64,000 nucleotides of DNA from Rheinheimera faecalis (GCF_021290965.1 NZ_JAJOYT010000002.1:62001-126000); one strand, 5' to 3'; shown: positions 1 through 8,988, numbered from the stretch's first letter. A program made the numbers and translations. Notes: generated from the letters alone by a model not told the origin.

Positions 1-306
1 ATCAACCAACGCTCTATCACTGAATACTTCGGTCGTGAAACTGCTCGTATGGTTGTTATGCAACCATTAGAGTTAGTGGAAATGGTAGGCAAGTTTGACT
101 TATACGTCACTGTTAAAGGTGGCGGTATTTCTGGTCAGGCTGGCGCAATCCGCCACGGTATCACCCGCGCTCTGATGGAGTTCGACGAGTCTCTGCGCCC
201 TGCATTACGTAAAGCTGGTTTCGTCACACGTGACGCCCGTAAAGTTGAACGTAAGAAAGTGGGTCTGCATAAAGCTCGTAAGCGTCCACAGTACTCAAAA
301 CGTTAA
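1..306 (+). CDS. rpsI: 30S ribosomal protein S9, 3' part
   Basis: This is the C-terminal part of ribosomal protein S9, a small-subunit protein whose basic tail reaches towards the P-site tRNA. The reading frame is open from base 1, so the gene starts upstream of the window and about 101 codons are present. The conserved glycine-rich segment [15 protein letters not shown] and the basic end [10 protein letters not shown] identify it. In related bacteria rplM lies just upstream and petABC just downstream, and the latter is seen here. A strong hairpin terminator follows the stop codon, so petABC is probably transcribed separately. Confidence 0.97.
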   Translation: MNQRSITEYFGRETARMVVMQPLELVEMVGKFDLYVTVKGGGISGQAGAIRHGITRALMEFDESLRPALRKAGFVTRDARKVERKKVGLHKARKRPQYSKR

Positions 307-325
307 TTCGTTTTTTGTTGCAAAG

Positions 326-350
326 AACCCGGTCTTGTACCGGGTTTTTT
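326..350 (+). terminator. rpsI rho-independent terminator
   Basis: A perfect 8-bp stem, AACCCGGT at 326-333 and ACCGGGTT at 339-346, encloses a 5-base loop. The stem runs into a T tract 20 bases after the rpsI stop codon. Confidence 0.9.
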
Positions 351-730
351 ATTCCCAAATTTTAAATATCGGGCTCAGACAGAACTTCAGCTGTCTTTCT
401 GCGTATACACTCATGGCGTCAGATGACAGCCTGACTGGATTTTTTTTCTTCACGATCAGTATTTTCTTTCAATTAAAGCGCTCTGGGTTGTGCCTGATCA
501 TGACAGAAATGTCTTTTTCAGGTTAAAACATGGTGATGCAAAGTTTTACTGACTATTCTGGTTTCGTATTTCGTCGAAAAACTGGTGTCAGAACAAAGAG
601 AATTCGGCTAAATCCTTGTGTAAAGCAGGGCTTTTCATTATGATCCGCCGTATTTTTCAACTTATAATAATCGCTGTAATTCAGCCGCTTAAAATATCAA
701 CATTTAAGCGTTTAACGTGGAGATGAGTGG
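351..730 (+). promoter_or_regulatory. Leader region upstream of petA
   Basis: About 380 bases between the rpsI terminator and petA hold no convincing gene. A perfect TATAAT (663-668) lies about 60 bases upstream of the petA start and is the best -10 candidate. No good -35 element stands 16-18 bases before it, so activator dependence is possible. The bases just before the petA ATG (GTGGAGATGAGTGG) contain a ribosome binding site. Confidence 0.4.
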
Positions 731-1321
731 ATGAGCAATGCGCCTGTAGATCATGGTCGCCGTCGCTTTCTGACCATAGCAACTTCTGTAGTTGGTGGGG
801 TTGGTGCGATTGGAGCTGCTGTTCCCTTTATTGCTTCCTGGAATCCGAGTGAAAAAGCTAAACAGGCTGGTGCGCCAGTTACTGCAGACATTAGCAAACT
901 CGAAGACGGGCAGTTAATAAGGGTTGAGTGGCGTGGCAAACCTGTGTGGATCGTGAAGCGGACGCCAGCCATGCTGGAAAGTCTGACTAAAGCAGTAGAT
1001 AAACTTCGTGACCCCGCCTCAGAAGAACCGCAACAACCTGATTACGCTAAAAACGATCACCGTTCTAAAAAGCCTGAGATTTTTGTCGCTGTAGGTATCT
1101 GTACTCACCTGGGTTGTTCTCCAACCTATATCATGAATGATTTTGAAGCTCAGGTTGAAGGTATTCCTTCTGGTTTCTTCTGTCCATGTCACGGTTCTAC
1201 TTATGATATGGCTGGTCGTGTGTTCTCTGGTGTTCCGGCACCTAAAAACCTGATGATCCCACCTTATATGTTTGTCGATGACACCACCATTACTATTGGT
1301 GCAGATGAGGGGACAGCTTAA
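731..1321 (+). CDS. petA: Ubiquinol-cytochrome c reductase Rieske iron-sulfur subunit
   Basis: The Rieske subunit of cytochrome bc1 takes the first electron from ubiquinol at the Qo site and passes it to cytochrome c1. The 196-residue protein starts with a twin-arginine type signal/anchor (RRRFL at residues 10-14, then a hydrophobic stretch to about 36). That fits Tat export of a folded Fe-S protein. The two cluster-binding boxes are CTHLGC (124-129) and CPCHGS (151-156), with two Cys, two His and the disulfide cysteines all present. The stop codon overlaps the petB start (TAATG), which implies translational coupling in a petABC operon. Confidence 0.97.
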   Translation: MSNAPVDHGRRRFLTIATSVVGGVGAIGAAVPFIASWNPSEKAKQAGAPVTADISKLEDGQLIRVEWRGKPVWIVKRTPAMLESLTKAVDKLRDPASEEPQQPDYAKNDHRSKKPEIFVAVGICTHLGCSPTYIMNDFEAQVEGIPSGFFCPCHGSTYDMAGRVFSGVPAPKNLMIPPYMFVDDTTITIGADEGTA

Positions 1322-2595
1322 TGTTTAAAAACTTTATGAGCTGGATTGAGTACCGCATGCCATTTATGGAGAAAATGAATCTCCATGTGATGCAGTACCC
1401 GGCGCCAAAAAACTTTAACTTCTGGTACTTCTTCGGCTCTTTAGCCATGTTAGTACTGGTGAACCAAATCCTGACCGGTATTTGGCTGACCATGAACTTC
1501 GTTCCTACTTCTGAAGGTGCTTTTGCTTCTGTTGAATACATCATGCGTGATGTCGACTACGGCTGGTTGCTGCGTTATATGCACTCCACCGGTGCTTCTG
1601 CCTTCTTCGTTGTTGTTTACCTGCATATGCTGCGTGGCATGATGTATGGTTCTTACCAGAAACCACGGGAATTACTGTGGATCTTCGGTATGCTGATTTT
1701 CTTAGTTTTAATGGCTGAAGCTTTCATGGGTTACTTATTACCATGGGGTCAGATGTCGTTCTGGGGGGCTCAGGTTATTATCTCTATCTTCGGTGTTATT
1801 CCGGTGATTGGTGATGATTTAACCTTGTGGATCCGTGGTGACTATGTTATTTCAGGTGCAACCTTAAACCGTTTCTTTGCATTACACGTGATTGCTTTAC
1901 CATTGGTGTTAGTGGTTCTGGTGTTCCTGCACATCATTGCTCTGCATGAAGTAGGTTCAAACAACCCTGATGGTATTGATGTAAAACGTCCAAATGATGG
2001 TCAGAAGATTGAAGATAACGTCTCTGATAAATTTACTTTCCATGAATACTTCACCAAAGGCGGTAAAAAAATTATCGTTGATGCTATTCCTTTCCACCCG
2101 TACTACACGGTGAAAGACATAGTAGGTGTGGTTGGTTTCCTGTTTATTTTCTGCTGGGTTATTTTCTTTGTCCCTGAAGGTGGTGGTTTCTTCCTTGAGC
2201 CGCCAAACTTTGAACCGGCAAACCCGATGAAAACTCCTGAGCATATAGCGCCGGTTTGGTATTTCACGCCTTTCTACGCCATTTTACGTGCTGTGCCTGA
2301 CCAGTTGTTTGGTGCGATTTTTATGTTCCTGGCTATTATCTTCCTGGCTTTATTGCCATGGTTAGACCGTTGCCCTGTACGTTCAATCCGTTACCGTAGC
2401 AATTTGCACAAAGCCAACTTAATCATGTTCTGTATCAGCTTTGTGGTGTTAGGTGTGTTAGGTGTATTACCTGCGACCCCAACTTATACCTTGTTAGCGC
2501 AGATTTTCTCTTTCACTTATTTTGCTTACTTTGGCCTGTTATGGTTCTACAGCAAAAATGAGAAAACCAAGCCGTTGCCAGTGAGGTTATCCTGA
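1321..2595 (+). CDS. petB: Cytochrome b of the bc1 complex
   Basis: This is the membrane core of the bc1 complex, carrying haems bL and bH and forming the quinol oxidation and quinone reduction sites. The 424-residue protein has the expected hydrophobic helices. Likely haem ligands are His88/His102 and His189/His204. The Qo-site motif reads PVWY (311-314) instead of the PEWY of mitochondria and alphaproteobacteria. The PVWY form is known from beta- and gammaproteobacteria. The length matches the full-length single-chain cytochrome b, not the split b6/subunit IV type. It overlaps petA by one base at its start and petC by one base at its end. Confidence 0.97.
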   Translation: MFKNFMSWIEYRMPFMEKMNLHVMQYPAPKNFNFWYFFGSLAMLVLVNQILTGIWLTMNFVPTSEGAFASVEYIMRDVDYGWLLRYMHSTGASAFFVVVYLHMLRGMMYGSYQKPRELLWIFGMLIFLVLMAEAFMGYLLPWGQMSFWGAQVIISIFGVIPVIGDDLTLWIRGDYVISGATLNRFFALHVIALPLVLVVLVFLHIIALHEVGSNNPDGIDVKRPNDGQKIEDNVSDKFTFHEYFTKGGKKIIVDAIPFHPYYTVKDIVGVVGFLFIFCWVIFFVPEGGGFFLEPPNFEPANPMKTPEHIAPVWYFTPFYAILRAVPDQLFGAIFMFLAIIFLALLPWLDRCPVRSIRYRSNLHKANLIMFCISFVVLGVLGVLPATPTYTLLAQIFSFTYFAYFGLLWFYSKNEKTKPLPVRLS

Positions 2596-3335
2596 TGATT
2601 AAAAAGTTATTCACTGTACTGGCGCTGGTAGCATCCAGCGCTGCTATGGCAGCTGGTGGTCATGCTGTGCATTTAGATAAAGCACCTATTGACCTGACGG
2701 ATAAAGAGTCACTGCAACGTGGTGCCCGTATGTTCCAGAACTACTGCCTTGGTTGTCACCAGATGCAGTACCAGCGTTATTCCCGTACTTTCCGTGATTT
2801 AGGTATTCCTGATGATGTGGGTATGGAAACTTTAGGTTTTACTGCGAATAAAGTGGGGGACCACATTAAAAACGCAGCACCTAAAGCTGACCTGGCAAAC
2901 TGGTTTGGTGCAGCGCCACCGGATTTAAGCAACGTGGCCCGTGTTCGTGGTCCGGACTGGATTTACACTTATCTGCGTACATTCTATGTGGACCCAACGC
3001 GTCCGTTTGGTGTGAACAATGAAGTGTTTCCTCTGGTAGGTATGCCACACGTGTTACAGGAGCTGCAGGGTATTCCTTATAAAGCGACTGAAACTCGTCT
3101 GGTAGACGGCGTACCAACAGAAGTGGACGTAGGTATTAAAACCGATGGTTCAGGTGAGCTGAGTACGGAAGAATACGACCGTGCTGTAGCTGACTTGGTG
3201 AACTATCTGGAATACGTAGGTGAGCCTTCCAAACTGGAATCGCGCAGCTTAGGTATCAAGGTTCTGATCTTCTTAGGTATATTCTTTATCTTCGCTTTCC
3301 TGCTGAAGAAAGAGTACTGGAGAGATGTCCACTAA
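2595..3335 (+). CDS. petC: Cytochrome c1 of the bc1 complex
   Basis: Cytochrome c1 accepts electrons from the Rieske protein and hands them to soluble cytochrome c in the periplasm. The 246-residue precursor has a Sec signal (residues 1-19, ending AMA). It has one CXXCH haem-binding motif (CLGCH, 51-55) and a probable axial Met150 in the conserved MPHVL segment. A C-terminal membrane anchor (about 219-238) is followed by basic residues. The start codon is coupled to the petB stop (TGATG). It is the last gene of petABC and is followed by a GC-rich hairpin. Confidence 0.96.
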   Translation: MIKKLFTVLALVASSAAMAAGGHAVHLDKAPIDLTDKESLQRGARMFQNYCLGCHQMQYQRYSRTFRDLGIPDDVGMETLGFTANKVGDHIKNAAPKADLANWFGAAPPDLSNVARVRGPDWIYTYLRTFYVDPTRPFGVNNEVFPLVGMPHVLQELQGIPYKATETRLVDGVPTEVDVGIKTDGSGELSTEEYDRAVADLVNYLEYVGEPSKLESRSLGIKVLIFLGIFFIFAFLLKKEYWRDVH

Positions 3336-3356
3336 GGACACAAGTGTTAGCCTTTG

Positions 3357-3376
3357 AAGGGGCCGCGAGGCCCCTT
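3357..3376 (+). terminator. Hairpin between petC and sspA
   Basis: A perfect 8-bp stem, AAGGGGCC/GGCCCCTT, has a GCGA loop. Only a short T-rich run follows (TGTATTT), so it may be a partial terminator or attenuator rather than a full stop before sspA. Confidence 0.7.
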
Positions 3377-3405
3377 TGTATTTATGCTTATAACCGGAGG
3401 ATCCT

Positions 3406-4044
3406 ATGGCGATTTCTGCCAACAGACGAGCTGTGATGACCTTGTTTTCAACAGCCAATGACATGTACTGTCATCAGGTCAGAATGGTACTGGCGGAGAA
3501 AGGCGTCACGGTAGACATTATTCAGGTCAGCACAGATAGCTTGCCGGAAGATGTTTATGAGGTTAATCCTTATGGTTCTTTGCCCACTTTGATGGACAGA
3601 GATTTAGCTTTATTTAAAGCCGATATTATTAACGAATATCTGGACGAGCGTTTTCCGCATCCTCCTTTAATGCCGGTATACCCGGTAGCCCGTGCTAATG
3701 CCCGTTTAATGATGCATCGCATCGAAAAAGACTGGTATGGTTTAGCCGAAAAGATTCTGCAGGATGGTCCTGATGCCGCTATAGCCCGCCGCGATTTACG
3801 TGAAGGTTTATTGGCTATGGCTCCTTTGTTTCAGGAACATCCGTATTTTATGAGCGAAGAATATAGCCTGATCGATTGTTATCTGGCGGCTTTGCTTTGG
3901 CGTTTACCTCTATTTGGTATTGAGCTGACAGGCACAGGCAGCAAGTTACTGCAAACTTATATGACCCGTATTTTTGAACGGGACGGTTTTCAGCAGTCTT
4001 TAACTGAAGCTGAGCGCGAAATTCGCCGGGGGCGTGGTTACTGA
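3406..4044 (+). CDS. sspA: Stringent starvation protein A
   Basis: SspA is a glutathione S-transferase fold protein that binds RNA polymerase and alters transcription under starvation and acid stress; it has no GST activity. The 212-residue protein has an N-terminal thioredoxin-like domain and an all-helical C-terminal domain. The conserved surface motif PHPPLMPVYP (84-93), which includes the Pro-His-Pro pocket of the E. coli protein, is intact. The start is set by a good ribosome binding site (CGGAGG) a few bases upstream. The stop overlaps the sspB start (TGATG), as expected for the sspAB operon. Confidence 0.95.
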   Translation: MAISANRRAVMTLFSTANDMYCHQVRMVLAEKGVTVDIIQVSTDSLPEDVYEVNPYGSLPTLMDRDLALFKADIINEYLDERFPHPPLMPVYPVARANARLMMHRIEKDWYGLAEKILQDGPDAAIARRDLREGLLAMAPLFQEHPYFMSEEYSLIDCYLAALLWRLPLFGIELTGTGSKLLQTYMTRIFERDGFQQSLTEAEREIRRGRGY

Positions 4045-4496
4045 TGGATATGACGTCGAACAAGCCTTATTTAATCCGGGCTTTTTATGAATGGATAGTG
4101 GATAACAACTTAACGCCTTATCTGGTGGTGAATGCCAGTGTGCAGGGTTGTAAAGTACCGACCCAGCATATTCAGAATGGGCAGATAGTGCTGAATATTC
4201 TGCCTTCAGCTGTAGGTAATATGCTGATGGGTAATGAGGTGATTACCTTTAACGCCCGTTTTGGTGGTAAACCTTTTGCACTGACAGTGCCTATCAAAGC
4301 CGTATTGGCTATTTATGCCCGCGAAAATGGCGCTGGCACTATGTTTGATGCAGAAGAAGACACAGATGATGATATTCATCATTTGGAAGCTGTGTCTGAC
4401 GAAGACATGAATAACGACGACGATACTCCGCCTGATGACGAGCCTACCGATCCAAATAAAGGCAAAAAAGTCTCTCACCTGCGCGTAGTGAAATAA
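4044..4496 (+). CDS. sspB: ClpXP protease specificity-enhancing factor SspB
   Basis: SspB is an adaptor that tethers ssrA-tagged, ribosome-stalled proteins to ClpXP. The folded tag-binding domain covers roughly residues 6-112. A long acidic linker rich in Asp and Glu follows (about 113-140). The final residues, LRVVK, form the ClpX-docking tail shared with the E. coli protein. Both halves needed for function are therefore present. An in-frame ATG two codons downstream is an alternative start. Translation is coupled to sspA. Confidence 0.95.
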   Translation: MDMTSNKPYLIRAFYEWIVDNNLTPYLVVNASVQGCKVPTQHIQNGQIVLNILPSAVGNMLMGNEVITFNARFGGKPFALTVPIKAVLAIYARENGAGTMFDAEEDTDDDIHHLEAVSDEDMNNDDDTPPDDEPTDPNKGKKVSHLRVVK

Positions 4497-4521
4497 CTAC
4501 AAATAGGCTTGTAGATATAAA

Positions 4522-4548
4522 GCATCTGAGCTAAATCAGCTCAGATGC
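4522..4548 (-). terminator. Hairpin at the sspB/ilvY convergent junction
   Basis: A perfect 11-bp inverted repeat, GCATCTGAGCT (4522-4532) and AGCTCAGATGC (4538-4548), overlaps the last codons of ilvY. Read on the minus strand it leads into a T-rich run. It therefore fits an ilvY terminator that may also slow readthrough from sspB. Confidence 0.65.
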
Positions 4549-5415
4549 AACCTGCCAGAATGCTCTTAGTAGTGGTTCATGCAGCCGTTTTGATAAAGTG
4601 CACAAACCTAAATCAAAAGGCGCAAACTCATCACCTTGCGTTAAATACCTTACTCTATCCCGTGCCGGGCTTTGCTGTGCCACTATAGCGGGCACCAACG
4701 CCACTCCGGTGCCTAAAGCCACCATACTGACCATAGCTTCATGGCCTTCCACTTTAGCGACCACTTTAGGCTCTGCAATACGAGGTTTACGCCATAACTC
4801 AAAGCGACTGCGTACCGGACCATGCTCGGGCAAAATAAAAGGCACTTGCTCCCAGGGAATAGGGCTTTGGTTTAATAAATCATTGGTCTTGCATGGGATC
4901 ACAGGCGCTATCAATTGCAGCGGCACTTTGGCAATACTGCGAAAGGCCATATTCAGTGGGAAATGTTCAGGGTACACAGCTAGTGCTATATCAGCCTCAT
5001 CCTGTTTTACTTTTTCCAAAGCTGCCGATGCGTCCCCTGTAATCAGCTTAATCTCAGCCAAAGGGCAGACTAAACGGAATTTATCCAGGATTGCGGGCAG
5101 GTGACTGAAACTGGCCGTCACAGTGCAAAACAGGCGGATCTCACCACTTAAGGATGCACTGGTTTCGCTCAGAGCAATTTGCAGTTGATGCCATTGTTCT
5201 AAGTAGCTTTTGACAAAAGTCTGCACTTTTTGGCCCGCCAGCGTCAGTCGTACAGAACGGTTATCGCGTTGAAATAACTCAACGTTCAGCTCTTCTTCCA
5301 TTCGTTGAATCACCCGGCTTAACGTAGAGGGGCTGACATACATTTGTTCACTGGTGCGGGCAAAGTTCAGGCTGCTGGCCAGATGTAAAAAAAGCTGAGC
5401 GTTGCGAATATCCAT
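4531..5415 (-). CDS. ilvY: HTH-type transcriptional activator IlvY
   Basis: IlvY is a LysR-type regulator that activates ilvC when acetolactate or acetohydroxybutyrate accumulates, and it represses its own gene. From the chosen start (ATG at 5413-5415) the 294-residue protein begins MDIRNAQLFLHLA, matching the E. coli family start. An upstream in-frame extension of 24 codons is not conserved and would run into the operator region. The winged HTH occupies about residues 1-60 and the inducer-binding domain follows. The segment GHEAMVSMVALGTGVAL is highly characteristic of IlvY. Divergent orientation to ilvC supports the call. Confidence 0.94.
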   Translation of the reverse strand: MDIRNAQLFLHLASSLNFARTSEQMYVSPSTLSRVIQRMEEELNVELFQRDNRSVRLTLAGQKVQTFVKSYLEQWHQLQIALSETSASLSGEIRLFCTVTASFSHLPAILDKFRLVCPLAEIKLITGDASAALEKVKQDEADIALAVYPEHFPLNMAFRSIAKVPLQLIAPVIPCKTNDLLNQSPIPWEQVPFILPEHGPVRSRFELWRKPRIAEPKVVAKVEGHEAMVSMVALGTGVALVPAIVAQQSPARDRVRYLTQGDEFAPFDLGLCTLSKRLHEPLLRAFWQVASELI

Positions 5416-5437
5416 AGGTGTCTCTGCGATGAAGGTC

Positions 5438-5494
5438 TGCATTGCATAAAGTGAAATACTGTATTGTGAATATATCACTTCACGCAATCATTGC
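5438..5494. promoter_or_regulatory. ilvY-ilvC divergent operator region (candidate IlvY sites)
   Basis: The 180-base region between the two start codons contains several dyads of the kind LysR regulators bind. These are GTGA-N5-TCAC (5466-5478), the 11-bp palindrome GCAATCATTGC (5484-5494), and a repeated TGCA around 5438-5446. Assignment to IlvY rests on the known arrangement in enteric bacteria and is inference. Confidence 0.45.
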
Positions 5495-5595
5495 ACTGTT
5501 TTATTCTCGAAGGCATCAAAACAGTGCATGACTTCTCTGCCCTGTTACGCTGAGCCCAACAGTTAGCCAGCTAAAAGAATTCGTCGGGATTTGTT

Positions 5596-7071
5596 ATGAG
5601 TAACTACTTCAATACATTGAATTTGCGTCAGCAGTTAAAACAGTTAGGTAAATGCCGTTTTATGGCCAAAGCAGAGTTTGCGAAAGGCTCTGACTTATTA
5701 AAAGGCTGGAAAGTGGTGATTGTAGGTTGTGGTGCTCAGGGCTTAAACCAAGGCCTGAATATGCGCGACTCAGGCATCGATATTTCTTATGCTTTGCGTG
5801 CTGAAGCTATTGCCGCCAAACGTAAGTCGTTCCAGAACGCTTCTGACAATGGTTTTAAAGTAGGTACGTACGAAGAGTTAATCCCAACCGCAGATTTAGT
5901 ATTAAATCTGACGCCGGACAAACAGCATACCAGCGTCGTTAAAGCTGTTATGCCGCTGATGAAACAAGGTGCAACTTTAGCTTATTCGCACGGTTTCAAC
6001 ATTGTTGAAGAAGGTACACAAATTCGTAAAGACATCACTGTGGTGATGGTGGCGCCTAAGTGCCCAGGTACTGAAGTACGTGAAGAATACAAACGTGGTT
6101 TTGGTGTGCCAACGCTGATTGCAGTGCACCCTGAAAACGACCCTAAAGGCTTAGGTTTAGAGATTGCCAAGGCTTACGCTTCTGCAACTGGTGGTGATCG
6201 TGCCGGTGTACTGGAATCGTCTTTTGTTGCCGAAGTGAAATCAGACTTAATGGGCGAACAGACCATTTTATGTGGCATGTTGCAAACCGGCTCTATTCTG
6301 GCGTACGACAAGTTAGTGGCTGAAGGTGTAGAACCTGGTTATGCCGCCAAGTTAATCCAGTTTGGCTGGGAAACTGTGACTGAAGCTTTAAAACACGGTG
6401 GCATCACTCATATGATGGACCGTTTGTCGAACCCAGCCAAAATCAAAGCTTATGATTTAGCTGAAGAATTAAAAGTAACTTTACGTCCACTGTTTGAAAA
6501 ACATATGGACGATATCATCAGCGGCGAGTTCTCCCGCACCATGATGGCAGACTGGGCAAATGATGATAAGCAGCTGTTTGGCTGGCGCGAAGAAACCCGT
6601 CAATCTGGTTTTGAAAATGCACCGGTTTCCAGCGAGCAAATTCCAGAGCAGGATTATTTCGACCGCGGCATTTTGTTTGTCGCTATGGTGAAAGCTGGTG
6701 TAGAGCTGGCATTTGAAACCATGGTCGCTGCAGGTATTGTTGAAGAATCAGCGTACTACGAGTCATTGCATGAAACACCGTTAATCGCCAATACCATAGC
6801 GCGTAAACGTTTGTACGAAATGAACGTGGTTATTTCAGACACTGCTGAATACGGTAACTACCTGTTCAGTAACGCTGCAGTGCCACTGTTACGTGATTTC
6901 GTTAACAAGCTGAGTACTGAGTATGTGGGCAAGGGCTTAAGCTCTGCTGCCAATGGTGTTGACAATATTCGCCTGATTGCTGTGAACGAAGCAATCCGCC
7001 AGCATCCTGTAGAGCTGGTAGGCAAAAAGTTAAGGGGCTATATGACCGCGATGAAAAAAATCGTCGGTTGA
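5596..7071 (+). CDS. ilvC: Ketol-acid reductoisomerase (class II)
   Basis: This enzyme catalyses the NADPH- and Mg-dependent second step of valine, leucine and isoleucine synthesis, converting acetolactate or acetohydroxybutyrate to the dihydroxy acids. At 491 residues it is the long class II type with a duplicated C-terminal domain, the same length as E. coli IlvC. The start [12 protein letters not shown] is conserved. The Rossmann motif GCGAQG lies near residue 45. The metal-binding and active-site segment around [16 protein letters not shown] is intact. It lies divergent to its activator ilvY and ends before a strong terminator. Confidence 0.97.
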   Translation: MSNYFNTLNLRQQLKQLGKCRFMAKAEFAKGSDLLKGWKVVIVGCGAQGLNQGLNMRDSGIDISYALRAEAIAAKRKSFQNASDNGFKVGTYEELIPTADLVLNLTPDKQHTSVVKAVMPLMKQGATLAYSHGFNIVEEGTQIRKDITVVMVAPKCPGTEVREEYKRGFGVPTLIAVHPENDPKGLGLEIAKAYASATGGDRAGVLESSFVAEVKSDLMGEQTILCGMLQTGSILAYDKLVAEGVEPGYAAKLIQFGWETVTEALKHGGITHMMDRLSNPAKIKAYDLAEELKVTLRPLFEKHMDDIISGEFSRTMMADWANDDKQLFGWREETRQSGFENAPVSSEQIPEQDYFDRGILFVAMVKAGVELAFETMVAAGIVEESAYYESLHETPLIANTIARKRLYEMNVVISDTAEYGNYLFSNAAVPLLRDFVNKLSTEYVGKGLSSAANGVDNIRLIAVNEAIRQHPVELVGKKLRGYMTAMKKIVG

Positions 7072-7117
7072 TAGATTAATCCCAAGTACAGAGTTTTTAC
7101 GTGGACCTTGGTTGTTT

Positions 7118-7144
7118 GCCCGGCTTTTTGCCGGGCTTTTTTTT
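7118..7144 (+). terminator. ilvC rho-independent terminator
   Basis: The stem GCCCGGC (7118-7124) pairs with GCCGGGC (7130-7136) around a T5 loop and is followed by eight T residues. It lies 47 bases after the ilvC stop. Confidence 0.92.
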
Positions 7145-7148
7145 GCCT

Positions 7149-7265
7149 TCCTACTTGCAGCCGCAGCGTTGTTGACTGCGCACACGAGCCCAAGTCACAT
7201 AGTGGACTATGCTCCTTGGGACTCGATTGCTTGTCGCCTAGCTGCAACAGCAATTACTTTGGCAA
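7149..7265. repeat. Long-palindrome intergenic repeat, copy A1
   Basis: This is one of three dispersed copies (with 15811-15934 and 34857-34981) of a roughly 120-base element that folds back on itself. The left arm holds CTTGCAGCCGCAGC and the right arm GCTGCAACAGCAATTACTTT. The centre has a second hairpin, GCCCAAG-TCACATAG facing CTATGCTCCTTGGG. Apparent ORFs across it are repeat-derived. Confidence 0.75.
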
Positions 7266-7276
7266 AATGGACTTTC

Positions 7277-7347
7277 GTACTTGCAGCTTATGCTCTTGGG
7301 ACTCGATTGCTTGCCGCCTGGCTGCAACAGCAATTACTTTGGCAAAG
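7277..7347. repeat. Internally deleted tandem copy of the palindromic repeat (A2)
   Basis: Immediately after copy A1 the start of the left arm joins directly to the second half of the element. The 47 bases from GACTCGATTGCTTG onward match A1 at all but about two positions. This looks like a recent local duplication with loss of the central hairpin. Confidence 0.7.
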
Positions 7348-7406
7348 TATGCTGAACTCTATGAAAAACTCAGTGTATGCTTGCAGCAATCTTAAGGAGT
7401 AGAACA

Positions 7407-7832
7407 ATGAAAACTATAGCTTTAGTAGCGCATGATGGAAAAAAGGCTGAATTGCTGGCTTGGGTAAAACAACATGCTGATTTTTTTCAGGATAAACAAC
7501 TGGTAGCAACGGGTACCACGGGGCGTTTGCTGAACGAGGCTTTAAACAAAGAAGTATTGTGCCTGGCCAGTGGTCCTTTGGGCGGCGACCAGCAGATTGG
7601 TGCTTTAATAGCTGAGCAGAAAATCGACTGGCTGGTATTTTTCTGGGATCCGTTGTCGTCTCAGCCTCATGATCCTGATGTTAAAGCGCTGATCCGTTTA
7701 GCTGTGGTTTGGAATATCCCAGTGGCCTGTAATAAAGCTACAGCAGATTTTATTGTGACCTCAACCTTAGTAGGACAGGATTATCAGCGCACTGTGCCGG
7801 ACTTTTCTAGTCACAACAACAGGTTGGCCTAG
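7407..7832 (+). CDS. mgsA: Methylglyoxal synthase
   Basis: This enzyme converts dihydroxyacetone phosphate to methylglyoxal and phosphate, a bypass of lower glycolysis used when phosphate is short or sugar phosphates build up. The start at 7407 is fixed by AAGGAG seven bases upstream and by the family start KTIALVAHD; a longer in-frame ORF would extend into the repeat. Key residues are His9 and Asp10, Asp61 in GPLGGDQQ (the catalytic Asp71 of E. coli), and His88 and Asp91 in HDPDVKAL. The 141-residue length is normal. It is a single gene between a repeat and a terminator. Confidence 0.95.
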   Translation: MKTIALVAHDGKKAELLAWVKQHADFFQDKQLVATGTTGRLLNEALNKEVLCLASGPLGGDQQIGALIAEQKIDWLVFFWDPLSSQPHDPDVKALIRLAVVWNIPVACNKATADFIVTSTLVGQDYQRTVPDFSSHNNRLA

Positions 7833-7867
7833 TTAGAGCTAGTCTTTTCTGGTTACAGAATGTTGAC

Positions 7868-7908
7868 AATAATTCCTGTTTTGGTTTAACTAACCGGGAT
7901 TATTTTTT
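7868..7908 (+). terminator. mgsA terminator
   Basis: The outer stem AATAATTCC/GGGATTATT encloses an inner GGTT/AACC stem and is followed by a T run. It sits 35 bases after the mgsA stop and just before the ribosome binding site of the next gene. Confidence 0.6.
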
Positions 7909-7923
7909 AAAGGACAATTTGAT

Positions 7924-8988
7924 ATGGATATTCATAGTTCAGCTACTTCACCTGAAGTGGCTTCTGCTCGTCGTTCAACAGTGCAATTTTCTGGTCGTGG
8001 TGCTGAATTTTTTGGCATCTGGATAGTTAATGTGCTGCTGACTATAGTCACGCTGGGTATCTACAGCGCATGGGCTAAGGTTCGCACTACTCAGTATTTT
8101 TATGGCCATACCAAAGTGGATGGTCATAGTTTTCGATACTTAGCCACGCCGATCCAAATTTTGAAAGGCCGCATTATTGCTGTCATTATTTTTGCTCTGA
8201 TTTCTGTATTAAGTGCGTTCAGCCCTTTGTTTGGTCTGATGGCTGCATTGGTGTTCTTGTTTGCATTGCCCTGGTTACTGGTGCAAGGCTTGAAGTTTAA
8301 CCTTCGTATGACCAGCTACCGCAATGTACGTTTTGGCTTCCATGGCACTTACGGTTCGGCTTTTATCTATTACTTACTGTTGCCATTTTTGTGTATTTTT
8401 ACTTTGTATCTGGCAATGCCATGGGCACTGAAAAAGCTGGATCATTTTGTGTTCAGCAATATCAGCTTCGGTGGTAAAAAATTTGAGGTGAATACCAAAA
8501 CCTCTAACTACTTCAAAGCCTTTTTTATTGCTGTAAGTGTGGCTATTGGCTTAGGTATTGTCTGTGGTGTAACAGCAGTGGTCGCTGGTTTCTCTATGCC
8601 TGCACCTGAAGCTGGATTCAGTCTGGCACTAGTGCTGTTGTATGTCGGCTATTTTGCTATTTTTATGCTGGTTGGTGCTGTGTACCACGCCATGATCCGC
8701 AACCATCTGTTTAATTCAACCCTGTTACCAGAAACAGCTGAACTACATTCCAACCTGGAAACTGTAGATTTAGTCTGGGTAACCGTCACTAATATGCTGT
8801 TAGTGCTCTGTACCTTAGGTTTGGCTTATGCCTGGACCAAAGTTAGAATGGCCGCTTTATTGGCAGCTGCCACAGAAGTGACAGTCTACCCGGCAGCTGA
8901 TCGCTTGACGGATCCGTTACAGCAGAATTCATCTGCATTTGCTGAACAAGCAGCCGATCTGTTTGACGTTGATTTATCCCTGACCTGA
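7924..8988 (+). CDS. DUF898 (YjgN-like) inner-membrane protein
   Basis: A 354-residue multispanning membrane protein of the DUF898/YjgN family, whose biochemical role is unknown. The diagnostic segment TLGIYSAWAKVRTTQYFYGHT occurs near residues 42-62. It is echoed as TLGLAYAWTKVRM near residue 300, which suggests an internal duplication. About six or seven hydrophobic segments can be seen. A ribosome binding site (AAAGGA) precedes the ATG. The stop overlaps the start of the M48 peptidase gene (TGATG), so the two are co-translated and probably act together at the membrane. Confidence 0.85.
   Translation: MDIHSSATSPEVASARRSTVQFSGRGAEFFGIWIVNVLLTIVTLGIYSAWAKVRTTQYFYGHTKVDGHSFRYLATPIQILKGRIIAVIIFALISVLSAFSPLFGLMAALVFLFALPWLLVQGLKFNLRMTSYRNVRFGFHGTYGSAFIYYLLLPFLCIFTLYLAMPWALKKLDHFVFSNISFGGKKFEVNTKTSNYFKAFFIAVSVAIGLGIVCGVTAVVAGFSMPAPEAGFSLALVLLYVGYFAIFMLVGAVYHAMIRNHLFNSTLLPETAELHSNLETVDLVWVTVTNMLLVLCTLGLAYAWTKVRMAALLAAATEVTVYPAADRLTDPLQQNSSAFAEQAADLFDVDLSLT

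Noticed and set aside
230-526. 98-codon ORF starting inside rpsI
   Set aside because: Out of frame with rpsI, crosses the rpsI terminator and has no recognisable sequence or ribosome binding site.
4598-5104. 168-codon plus-strand ORF opposite ilvY
   Set aside because: Antisense shadow of a clearly conserved gene; low-complexity basic protein with no family features.
7108-7402. Two overlapping plus-strand ORFs of about 95 codons between ilvC and mgsA
   Set aside because: They lie across the ilvC terminator and the palindromic repeat copies A1/A2; the apparent protein repeats come from the DNA repeat.
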